Positions 8,419-15,659 of a stretch of DNA of 64,000 nt are shown piece after piece. The position numbers and the translations under genes were made by a program. Source of the DNA: G963675935 sp963675935 (GTDB taxonomy: Bacteria; Planctomycetota; Planctomycetia; Pirellulales; Thermoguttaceae); contig CAXXPV010000003.1 in assembly GCA_963675935.2 (NCBI GenBank), forward strand, positions 1,178,001 to 1,242,000. Direction: 5' to 3'. How positions within the stretch are numbered: the stretch's first letter is position 1; each line of letters opens with the position of its first letter. The notes under the pieces are model-generated. The model had not been told where the DNA came from. It searched no databases and was given only the letters and a program-made list of their open reading frames with translations.

Positions 8419-8952
8419 CCCCAGACGTATTTTGCTATTCAGACGCGAAAACAGGAGCTAATCGAGCAGCGGCTTGCCGAGATGGAACGGCTCGGCGCGC
8501 GGAAGAAGCTCACGATGTCGGAAAAGGAGTTGTCGGGCATTATTTTCGAGCGTGTTGGCGATGAAAAGAGTTTCGGACGGATTCGCAGCCGAGGCGACCA
8601 AGCCCTATTTGGCGGGCGGACGACGCAGCAGATGAAAGAGCGATTGGACGTGCCCGACCGCTGGCCGATTTCCTGCCAACCATTACAATCAAGGCCAAGG
8701 ACTTCGCCAACGAGATCACGAACTTCAACATCAAACGAGACGACTTGCGAAAGGAAGGCGCGATTACCGTCGAACATGTTCAGAACAACACGGAGGTACG
8801 CAATTATGATTGCCGGCCGCGGCATCGTGCCCGAGCGTTTGCCGCCGTCGGAAGACATTAAGAAAATCGAGCGGCGGGTAGAATCGGAACATAATAAATT
8901 GCCGAAGCAAGTGAAGGCGTTGGAATTGGAAGAATCTGAGAGTCGTGAATAG
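8419..8952 (+). pseudogene. dinD-like (DNA-damage-inducible protein D) relic with two frameshifts
   Basis: Three reading-frame segments join to give a DinD-type protein. The first frame encodes TYFAIQTRKQELIEQR and RSRGDQALFGG. From about 8655 the sense moves to a second frame with PLADFLPTITIKAKDFANE and NFNIKRDDLRKEG. From about 8806 it returns to the first frame with GRGIVPERLPPSEDIKKIE. This order and the motifs YFAxQTRxQEL, RKEG and PExLPPxEDIKKIE are those of DinD/BRO-related proteins. The N-terminal BRO-like part is missing upstream, replaced by repeat DNA at 8213-8400. DinD is an SOS-induced modulator of RecA activity. The relic is unlikely to be functional. Confidence 0.72.
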
Positions 8953-8999
8953 AGACATTGCAAAATCGCAAGGTAACCGTTTACGGGCCTGGAAAACAT

Positions 9000-9075
9000 C
9001 GTCATTCTGAGCGTAGCGAAGAATCTCGTCTGGGCCGCGATTCTACGAGAGATTCTTCGCTGCGCTCAGAATGAC
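9000..9075. repeat. Family B core palindrome without terminal repeats
   Basis: CGTCATTCTGAGCGTAGCG and its complement ending CTCAGAATGACG are joined by a loop of about 30 bp. The outer terminal repeats seen in complete copies are absent. Confidence 0.8.
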
Positions 9076-9141
9076 GGGTGCCCCGTGAACAGTTACAATT
9101 GCAGCGGCTTTCCAACCACTAACCACCAACCACCAACCACC

Positions 9142-10578
9142 ATGACCCCCAATTGCGACATCGGACTGATCGGACTCGCCGTGATGGGCGAAAATCTGGC
9201 TCTCAACATCGAAAGCCGAGGATTCAAAATCGCGGTTTACAACCGCACCGTCAGCAAAGTTGACGAGCTATTAGCTGGCCGCGCGAAAGGCAAAAACTTC
9301 ACGGGCTGCCACTCGCTCGAAGAACTCGTCGGCTCGCTGGCCTCGCCGCGCAAGGTGATGCTTATGGTCAAGGCCGGCCAGGCGGTCGATGAGTTTATCG
9401 AAAAGCTCATTCCGCTGCTGTCGCCCGGCGACGTGATTATCGACGGCGGCAATACGCTTTTCAGCGACACCGAACGGCGCACGAAATACGTCGAATCGAA
9501 GGGCCTGCTCTACATCGGCGCCGGCGTTTCCGGCGGCGAAGAGGGCGCGCTGAAAGGCCCCAGCATGATGCCCGGCGGAAGCACCGCCGCGTGGCCGCTG
9601 GTCAAACCGATTTTTCAAGCCATCTCGGCCAAGGTCGGGCCGAACAACGACATTCCGTGTTGCGAATGGGTCGGTCCTCGTGGCGCGGGCCATTATGTCA
9701 AAATGGTCCACAACGGCATCGAATACGGCGACATGCAGTTGATCTGCGAAGCCTATTGGCTGCTGAAAAAAGCCGCCGGGCTGACGAACGACGAGCTTTA
9801 TGACGTGTTCCAAAATTGGCACGAAGGCGAGTTGAACAGCTATCTGATCGAAATTACCCGCGACATTTTTAGCGTCCGTGATGATCTGACCGGCGGCTAT
9901 TTGGTCGATATGATTTTGGACACGGCCGGGGCGAAGGGCACCGGCAAGTGGATGAGCCAGTTGGCGCTCGATCTCGGCGTGCCCAGCACGCTGGTGACCG
10001 AGGCGGTCTACGCCCGATGCCTCTCGGCGATGAAAGACGCCCGGGTTCGCGCGAGCAAGATTCTCAAAGGCCCGACCGGGAAATTCCACGGCGATCGGGC
10101 GAAGTTCATCGAGCAAGTCCGTCAGGCGCTGTATGCCTCGAAAATTTGCAGCTACGCGCAAGGCTACGTGCAGATGCAGGCGGCGGCGAAGGAATATGAC
10201 TGGCCGCTGAATTTCGGCGAAATCGCGTTGCTGTGGCGTGGCGGGTGCATCATCCGCGCGACGTTTTTGGAACGGATCAAAGTGGCGTTCGACGCGAAGA
10301 AGCCGCCGGAAAACCTGCTCTTGGCGCCCTATTTCAAGACGGCGATTCGCAAGTCGCAAACATCTTGGCGCAACGTGGTGACGACGGCCGTTCGGCTGGG
10401 CATTCCCACGCCGGCGTTTTCGGCCGCGCTGGCCTACTACGACGGCTATCGCTCCGAGTGTTTGCCGGCGAATTTGTTGCAGGCGCAGCGCGATTATTTC
10501 GGCGCCCACACGTACAATCGGACCGATCGAGAAGGCGTGTTCCACAGCGATTGGATCCGATTGCGGAAAGAGCCGTAG
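9142..10578 (+). CDS. gnd: 6-phosphogluconate dehydrogenase, decarboxylating
   Basis: A 478-residue protein of full family length. The N-terminal Rossmann motif is GLIGLAVMGENLALNI with VYNRT just after it, typical of NADP-dependent 6PGDH. DGGNTLFSDT and GVSGGEEGALKGPSMMPGG bind substrate. GAGHYVKMVHNGIEYGD carries the catalytic Lys and Asn. It oxidises and decarboxylates 6-phosphogluconate to ribulose 5-phosphate in the oxidative pentose phosphate pathway, in the cytosol. The ATG at 9142 follows ACCACCAACC and gives the normal N-terminus; the upstream ATG at 9085 would add 19 unrelated residues. No partner genes (zwf, pgl) are adjacent. Confidence 0.97.
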   Translation: MTPNCDIGLIGLAVMGENLALNIESRGFKIAVYNRTVSKVDELLAGRAKGKNFTGCHSLEELVGSLASPRKVMLMVKAGQAVDEFIEKLIPLLSPGDVIIDGGNTLFSDTERRTKYVESKGLLYIGAGVSGGEEGALKGPSMMPGGSTAAWPLVKPIFQAISAKVGPNNDIPCCEWVGPRGAGHYVKMVHNGIEYGDMQLICEAYWLLKKAAGLTNDELYDVFQNWHEGELNSYLIEITRDIFSVRDDLTGGYLVDMILDTAGAKGTGKWMSQLALDLGVPSTLVTEAVYARCLSAMKDARVRASKILKGPTGKFHGDRAKFIEQVRQALYASKICSYAQGYVQMQAAAKEYDWPLNFGEIALLWRGGCIIRATFLERIKVAFDAKKPPENLLLAPYFKTAIRKSQTSWRNVVTTAVRLGIPTPAFSAALAYYDGYRSECLPANLLQAQRDYFGAHTYNRTDREGVFHSDWIRLRKEP

Positions 10579-10580
10579 GT

Positions 10581-10641
10581 TATGCTTCAGCATAACAGTA
10601 ATCGACAATATCGAGCCAACCGGTGTTATGCGAAAACACAA
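10581..10641. repeat. Inverted repeat of TATGCTTCAGCATA type after gnd
   Basis: GGTTATGCTTCAGCATAAC starts 2 bp after the gnd stop, and a diverged partner (GTGTTATGCGAAAACACAAC) follows about 30 bp on. It is related to the repeat at 8112-8168. It may serve as a weak transcript end. Confidence 0.6.
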
Positions 10642-10649
10642 CCTATTTG

Positions 10650-11095
10650 GGTAGACTGGTCGGGTCGCTCTGGGGCGATTTCTGATTGATCGTGACCGTC
10701 GGTGATGTGGCGCTATACTCGACTACGTTGTCGGTGTAGGTGGCGGCGGCGTTGGACCAGGAGAACTGCAAAGTCGCATTTTGAGGATAGATGGGAAAAA
10801 GCGTCATTCTGAGCGCAGCGAAGAATCTCGTTGGCCCACAAGAACTTACGCGATACCACGGAGATTCTTCGCTGCGCTCAGAATGACGGTTTCCTGGACT
10901 TTGCAGTTATCCTGCCGAGGATGTCGGCCGTGGCTTCGCTTGACGACCAATATAGTATGACGGTCGTGGCGGCGGTCGCGCGGGTGGCGGCCTTCATGGC
11001 ACCGCCAAGATTTTCGTAGTCCGATACGTCAAACGTGCCGTTGACTTCGTAACTTTCCCCATGCACCACGCGGGTCAACGGTACGACAACGGGAG
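10650..11095 (-). pseudogene. Unidentified gene relic interrupted by a family B MITE
   Basis: On the minus strand, two open stretches on either side of a 157-bp element read as parts of one protein. One part contains THxVVHGESYEV-like sequence (RVVHGESYEVNGTFDV, YENLGGAMKAATRATA) and the other contains AAATYTDNVVEYSATSP. I do not recognise the family; the Thr/Val-rich character resembles a secreted or structural domain. There is no start, and the downstream end is unclear. The insertion sits exactly between the two stretches. Confidence 0.4.
10758..10914. mobile_element. MITE-like element, family B, complete
   Basis: 157 bp bounded by CAGGAGAACTGCAAAGTC and GACTTTGCAGTTATCCTG, terminal inverted repeats of 18 bp with one mismatch. 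The interior holds GATAGATGGGAAAA, then the palindrome with CATTCTGAGCGCAGCGAAG arms, then GGTTTCCTG. It carries no coding capacity, so any mobility would depend on a transposase elsewhere. It splits a gene relic. Confidence 0.8.
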
Positions 11096-11160
11096 GGAGT
11101 AACTTTGCAATTCTCTTGGCCGGAGCAGCCGGCTAAGCGGAGGGGAGGGAGGGCGACGAC

Positions 11161-11388
11161 CTACGACTGGCCGCCGTTGCCGGCTACGTCCGTCTTGTCC
11201 GCGGATTTCTCGTCGGTCGAGGCATCATTGCGGTGAATGGCGTCGAATACTTCGCGACGATGCACGGGCACTTCCTTTGGGGCTTCGACCCCCAGACGCA
11301 CCTTGTCGCCACGAATTTCCACGACCACGATCGTAATGTCATCATTGATGACAATACTTTCGTTCTTTTTGCGGGATAGAACCAACAT
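11161..11388 (-). CDS. csrA: Carbon storage regulator (translational regulator)
   Basis: A 75-residue protein beginning MLVLSRKKNESIVIND with VVEIRGDKVRLGVEAPKEVPVHRREV, a complete CsrA/RsmA domain. CsrA dimers bind GGA motifs in mRNA leaders and regulate translation or stability, often controlling carbon metabolism and motility. The last 18 residues are a polar tail rich in Asp/Lys/Ser, common in planctomycete copies. AAGGAA lies 7 nt before the ATG. No flagellar genes or fliW are adjacent. A long leader region (11389 onward) lies upstream. Confidence 0.95.
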   Translation of the reverse strand: MLVLSRKKNESIVINDDITIVVVEIRGDKVRLGVEAPKEVPVHRREVFDAIHRNDASTDEKSADKTDVAGNGGQS

Positions 11389-11968
11389 AATACGTTCCTT
11401 CGCTCTCTTGCCAGAGCCTCCTATTTTAAATGCCCTGTCAAAAGCTCCTGGATTATGTGCCTGGGCACACCCTTATCATTTTACGATACGCTGGAATTAG
11501 GGGAAGTCAAGAAGATTCTTGTGCCAACTGCGGATTTTCCAGCGATTTTTCTAACTACTTGGCACAAAAATCGCAATCTCGCCCCTGTTTGTGTATTCGC
11601 TCGACCTTGTGATTCCTTGAATTGCCATCATGTGGCATGACGTAACTCTATGTGTTGCAATAGGATAAGACAAGCATGACACAAAATTTCGTCTAATCCG
11701 GATTGTTCAGAAGCGTCACTTGGAGCGTAGCGAAGGATTTCTGTTGCCTCCCAACCAGCCCAGATTCTTTGCTAGGCTTAGAATGACCGCAATTTATGAA
11801 TTCAGAGAAAACACTAGAGGGTTACGAAGGAATAGACGAGAGAGGGGGATAGCTTTCCGAATTTCCAAGAATGCTCTTGGTGCTCTTAGTGGCGAACCAC
11901 GCAACCGCCAACTATAATATCTAGCAGCCGCGCAATGTCGGCGAGATGCACAATCTGGAGGGTTGATC
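11389..11968. other. Intergenic region upstream of csrA with a degenerate family B palindrome
   Basis: About 580 bases, AT-richer than the surroundings. It holds the csrA leader and promoter region and a diverged family B palindrome at about 11713-11789 (GAGCGTAGCGAAGG ... TAGGCTTAGAATGACC), whose loop GTTGCCTCC matches that of the copy at 15562. No gene is supported. The final bases hold GGAGGG, the ribosome binding site of the next gene. Confidence 0.5.
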
Positions 11969-12460
11969 GTGGCCAAGATCGAAGACGATAATCTGAAATT
12001 CGATGAACTGATGCCGTCCGGCGAGCCTGCGGTGTTGACCGAAGAGTCTGCCGCCGACGTTGCCGGCGCGCCGATCGAGGCCAAGCCTGACGAAAAAAAG
12101 AATGAAAAAGACGAGGACGAGATTGCGGAAGACAAGGAGCCGAACAAGCTGCCAGATTACTTGGCGCTAGGCGGCGCCATCTTCGTTCCATTGATCCTGC
12201 TGGCGCTGGCGCGGTTTCAGTATTTGTATTTCTCGACGGCGATCTATTTCGTCGGCTTGGTTTTCATTCCGTACGGCGTTTGGTTGGGCCGCAAGAAGAA
12301 CACGGTCTACACGGTGTTTTTGGCTTGCGTGGCGGCATCGCTTTTGACGGCCGCGTATTTTCTGTGGATTGAGATCGGCCGCTACAACTTCGACCTTGGC
12401 GCCCAAGAGGCGAAGCAGCGGGCAAGCGTTGTCGTGGTTCCAATGGGCCCATACGTCTGA
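11969..12460 (+). CDS. Membrane protein of unknown function with acidic N-terminus
   Basis: A 163-residue protein. The first 60 residues are charged and disordered (DEKKNEKDEDEIAEDKEP). Three hydrophobic segments follow: YLALGGAIFVPLILLALA, FSTAIYFVGLVFIPYGVWLG and TVYTVFLACVAASLLTAAYF, with a short hydrophilic end. The GTG at 11969 is chosen because GGAGGG ends 6 nt before it; a TTG two codons earlier sits too close. I do not recognise the family. A family A repeat follows the stop by 30 bp and separates it from the convergent permease gene. Confidence 0.6.
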   Translation: MAKIEDDNLKFDELMPSGEPAVLTEESAADVAGAPIEAKPDEKKNEKDEDEIAEDKEPNKLPDYLALGGAIFVPLILLALARFQYLYFSTAIYFVGLVFIPYGVWLGRKKNTVYTVFLACVAASLLTAAYFLWIEIGRYNFDLGAQEAKQRASVVVVPMGPYV

Positions 12461-12490
12461 CGGCGCATCGGGGTCGTTTTTCTCGCCGCC

Positions 12491-12569
12491 GTCTAGCCGG
12501 CGAACTTGTTCGCCGCGTTTTTGGCCGAAATCGCCGAACATTCGCGGCGAGCAAGCTCGCCGGCTAAAC
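12491..12569. repeat. REP-like palindromic element, family A
   Basis: GTCTAGCCGGCGAACTTG and the complement ending CGGCTAAAC. The loop TTTTTGGCCGAAATCGCC closely matches the loop of the copy at 57022, so the whole element, not only the arms, is conserved. It lies between convergent genes. Confidence 0.88.
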
Positions 12570-12597
12570 GACATTTGCGGCACTTTTCTAATGATCG

Positions 12598-13860
12598 CTA
12601 AAGGTTCAAGGCCACGGCTTTCTCTTGCTGCGGCTTCGCCTTCTGGAACTCCGAGGGACTTGGCACCTTGAAGGCCACGGCGAAGATGATCGCGCCGGCC
12701 AGGGTGATGGCCAGCGGAACCGCCCAAATCTTCGACCACTGGAACTTGCCATTGAGGCAGTTTTTCTGCATTACCATGCCGGCAAGTTGCGTTCCGAGGA
12801 ACAACCCAATGCCGTTGGTGGCCACCGCAAGCAGTGACAGTGCTGAAGCACGAAAATCTTGTGCCGCCATAGCTTGAACAAATATCTGTCCGCCAATCAC
12901 GAAAAATACGTAGGCCAATCCATGAAAGGCCTGGATAATGGCCAACAAGAGCGTTTGCTTTGTCAGGATGTATACGGCGAACAAGACACTCCAGCATAGA
13001 GATCCGACAACAAAAGCCAACTGATAGCCCGTGTATTCTCCGTAGCCGTGGGCTTTAGGATACCCAAGGAGCCAGCCCAACAGCAATATGGTGGCGACAG
13101 CCTGCGATGCCTGTGCCAGGGCCATGATTGCGGAGATGTTCTTTCCTTTTGACCCGCGATCCTGCAAAAACTGTCCAGTGCCGAGAAAGTAAAACTGCTG
13201 CATGCCGACCACGACGAGTTGCAGTACGATAAAAATCAAGTAACTGGTGTTTCCGAACATATCCAAAGCCTTGGCCATTGGGTTGCCCTCAATTCCGCCG
13301 GCTGGCTTGGTGGGAGTCTGGATCAGACATACGACAACCATGACGACGGAAAGAATCGCGGCCAGATACAGACTGTCGGGGCCATCTCCGCCAGTTTTTC
13401 GGACTTGCCGCAAGCCCGTCAGGAAGTAGCCGACCAAGGCCCAAGAAACCGGTGCCCACAACCATATCCACGTATCGACGGCGGCGGCGTCCTTGTTGCC
13501 GTACAACACCGTTGTGATCAGGGGGATCGTAGCGGTGTAAAAGACCGAGTAAGCAAACATCGTCCAGAACATGCCCCAAAACTTCGTCTGCTTCGCCGCA
13601 GCGAACATTAAAACCGCGCCAATGGCATGCGATACCAATATGACATGCTCGGCGTTGAAGCATTTGTCTGCCAGATAACCGGAAATGAATGGCGAAAAGA
13701 TGCTAGCCAGCGGGAACGTCGCGTAAATCCAGCCGGTCTGCTTGCCGGTCATCTTCAACGGCCCGAGAAGCCGGAGCGCCAGCACGGGCATCCAAGCCCC
13801 CCAAACCGCAAACTCTAAAAACATCAGAGCGCTGACGCGAACATAAGCATCCCAATTCAT
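12598..13860 (-). CDS. MFS permease, nucleoside:H+ symporter-like
   Basis: A 420-residue protein with about 12 hydrophobic segments, for example MFLEFAVWGAWMPVLALRLL, VILVSHAIGAVLMFAAA and AIIQAFHGLAYVFFVIGGQI. The start FLEFAVWGAWMPV and the motif GWIYATFPLASIFSPFISGY resemble the NupG/XapB nucleoside-proton symporter family, for which planctomycetes have several divergent members. ATG at 13860 is preceded by GAGGAG. An alternative ATG two codons upstream overlaps that site. It is divergently placed from a Tat-exported sugar-isomerase-like gene 270 bp away, a pairing that hints at transport of a sugar or nucleoside-like substrate. The actual substrate is unknown. Confidence 0.8.
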   Translation of the reverse strand: MNWDAYVRVSALMFLEFAVWGAWMPVLALRLLGPLKMTGKQTGWIYATFPLASIFSPFISGYLADKCFNAEHVILVSHAIGAVLMFAAAKQTKFWGMFWTMFAYSVFYTATIPLITTVLYGNKDAAAVDTWIWLWAPVSWALVGYFLTGLRQVRKTGGDGPDSLYLAAILSVVMVVVCLIQTPTKPAGGIEGNPMAKALDMFGNTSYLIFIVLQLVVVGMQQFYFLGTGQFLQDRGSKGKNISAIMALAQASQAVATILLLGWLLGYPKAHGYGEYTGYQLAFVVGSLCWSVLFAVYILTKQTLLLAIIQAFHGLAYVFFVIGGQIFVQAMAAQDFRASALSLLAVATNGIGLFLGTQLAGMVMQKNCLNGKFQWSKIWAVPLAITLAGAIIFAVAFKVPSPSEFQKAKPQQEKAVALNL

Positions 13861-14130
13861 GGACATCTCCTCAAGAATAAAGATACGAGGAACCCGAAAT
13901 TCCTTGGCGGCAAAAGACCAGCTACAAGATTCGGCTGATTGTAACTGCCCCCGCGGGGCAATACAAGCGATGGAAATCTTTCCATTTCCATGATATTCTC
14001 CCACGTGGCAATGTGGTATAATGGCAGAAGCTTTGTGGACGGTCGCTTCGGGGTGTCCGCCACGCAATTTCCTTCCACAAGTCCCGAATCCTGCCCCACT
14101 TCCAGCCTCCAGAGTTTCAGGAGATTTTCG

Positions 14131-15045
14131 ATGAATCGTCGCGACTTTCTGAAAACCACCGGCGCCGCCAGCGCCGGCATCGGTTTGACCATGCTCGGCG
14201 GTTTCCATGTTTCCGCCGCCGAAAAAGTTGCCATGGGCACGCCCAACGCCGAAAAACTCGGCTGGCGGCTCGGCTGCCAGGCCTACAGCTTCAATCGCTT
14301 CTCGTTTTTCGAGGCCGTCGATAAAAACGCCTCGCTCGGGCTGAAATGGATCGAGATATTTCCGGGTCAACGCATCGGCGGCGGCGTGCCAGGCGGCATC
14401 GGCGTTGGAATGTCGGCCGGGGCCCGAAAAACGGTCCTCAAAAAGCTGAGCGATTCCGACGTCAAGGCGGTCAATTTTGGCGTCGGCGGCTGCGACCGAA
14501 AGCATTTTGAGTTCGCCAAGGAGATGGGCATCGAAACCCTGGTCTCCGAGCCGAATGAGAGCGATTTCGACCAGATCGACAAGCTTTGCGAGGAGTTCGG
14601 CATCAATCTGGCCATCCACAACCATCCGAAACCGTCGCCCTACTGGTCGCCCGAGACAGTGCTGAAGGTCTGCAAAGGCCGTAGCAAGCGGATTGGCGCT
14701 TGCGCCGACACCGGTCATTGGCCTCGGTCGGGCTTGAATCCGTTGGAATGTATTAAGAAGCTTGAAGGCCGGATCGTCAGCTTCCACTTCAAAGACCTCA
14801 ATCAGATGGGTGGCGGCCACGACGTGCCCTGGGGCACTGGCGTCTGCGACGTGAAGGCCATGCTCGCCGAAATCTATCGCCAGAAACTCAAGGCGGTGTT
14901 CTCGATCGAGTATGAGTACAACTGGGACAATTCCGTGCCGGAGATCGCCAAGTGCGTGGCGCACTTCGATCGGGTGGCGACTGAGCTAATCGCCATGGAC
15001 TTGAATATGCCTGGACGCGGTACGCCACGTTCGCTACAGCGGTAA
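14131..15045 (+). CDS. Tat-exported sugar phosphate isomerase/epimerase-like TIM-barrel protein
   Basis: A 304-residue protein with a twin-arginine signal (MNRRDFLKTTGAASAGIGLT) followed by a xylose-isomerase-like TIM barrel (AP endonuclease 2 fold): GWRLGCQAYSFNRFSFFEAV, KWIEIFPGQR, LAIHNHPKPSPYWSPE, ACADTGHWPRSGLNP, VSFHFKDLN and AVFSIEYEYNWDNS. The His, Asp and Glu residues in HNH, DTGHW, HFKD and EYEY are the usual metal ligands of this fold. Such proteins are abundant in planctomycetes and probably act on sugars or inositols in the periplasm. ATG at 14131 follows AGGAG by 7 nt. The reaction is not predictable. Confidence 0.85.
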   Translation: MNRRDFLKTTGAASAGIGLTMLGGFHVSAAEKVAMGTPNAEKLGWRLGCQAYSFNRFSFFEAVDKNASLGLKWIEIFPGQRIGGGVPGGIGVGMSAGARKTVLKKLSDSDVKAVNFGVGGCDRKHFEFAKEMGIETLVSEPNESDFDQIDKLCEEFGINLAIHNHPKPSPYWSPETVLKVCKGRSKRIGACADTGHWPRSGLNPLECIKKLEGRIVSFHFKDLNQMGGGHDVPWGTGVCDVKAMLAEIYRQKLKAVFSIEYEYNWDNSVPEIAKCVAHFDRVATELIAMDLNMPGRGTPRSLQR

Positions 15046-15087
15046 CTTCCCGATATTAGACGGATTCGCAGGGCGAGGAGGCCGAAA

Positions 15088-15483
15088 TCAATCGGCCTTC
15101 CCTGTCCCTATCGCTCGGTGTTTTCCGCTCTTTTCTTCGAGATACTCGGCCAAAAGACGGCGGCACCATTCGAGTTGCTCGGCAATCCGGTCGTACAGCG
15201 CATCAGCGCCGGCAAGCTTGCCTTCTCGGCCTCGTTGCTCCAAGGAGCGGAGCGGAGCAACCATGGCATTGGCGCCGCAGACGGCGCTCGAACCGGCCAG
15301 TTTGTGCGCCAGTTGATCGACGTCCTTCGCCGCGTCCGAGCGGATCGCGGTATGAAGTTCTCCCATGATCTCATCGGCCTGTGTTAGATACAGGTCGATT
15401 AGATCGCGCAGATCTTCGATGCCGAGTTCGGCTTGTTCGTCGAGCAATTCGACATCGAGCGGGGTGGTTTCGGTTTCTGGCAT
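15088..15483 (-). CDS. Stand-alone histidine phosphotransfer (Hpt) protein
   Basis: A 131-residue protein containing one Hpt domain. The phospho-acceptor motif is DQLAHKLAGSSAVCGA, and the helix LRDLIDLYLTQADEIMGEL precedes it. Hpt proteins shuttle phosphate between receiver domains of hybrid kinases and response regulators. It lies 177 bp downstream of the giant hybrid kinase on the same strand. That kinase has two receiver domains and no Hpt of its own, so this protein is its likely relay partner. The gap holds a family A arm and a family B palindrome. The downstream partner could be the divergent multi-receiver protein at 20998. Confidence 0.88.
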   Translation of the reverse strand: MPETETTPLDVELLDEQAELGIEDLRDLIDLYLTQADEIMGELHTAIRSDAAKDVDQLAHKLAGSSAVCGANAMVAPLRSLEQRGREGKLAGADALYDRIAEQLEWCRRLLAEYLEEKSGKHRAIGTGKAD

Positions 15484-15520
15484 GACGGGCTCCTTTGTGG
15501 GTTATTTTTTTGCGGAAAAC

Positions 15521-15635
15521 ACGGCGAGCAAGCTCGCCGGCTAAACCGGATTATTTACATACGTCATCCTGAGCGCAGCGAAGGATCTCCGTTGCCTCCT
15601 AACCATCCCAGATTCTTCGCTGCGCTCAGAATGAC
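15521..15635. repeat. Family A single arm followed by a family B palindrome
   Basis: CGGCGAGCAAGCTCGCCGG..CTAAAC (15521-15545) is one arm of family A. It is followed 16 bp later by a family B core palindrome (15562-15635) with the loop variant GTTGCCTCCTAACC, shared with the copy at about 11713. They lie between the hybrid kinase and the Hpt gene. Confidence 0.8.
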
Positions 15636-15659
15636 CGCTATTCATAATAATAATCAGGG

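Noticed and set aside
12598..14964. A 788-codon minus-strand frame covering the permease and the opposite strand of the isomerase-like gene
   Set aside because: Only the part from 13860 has permease character and a ribosome binding site; the upstream part is antisense to the Tat-exported protein.
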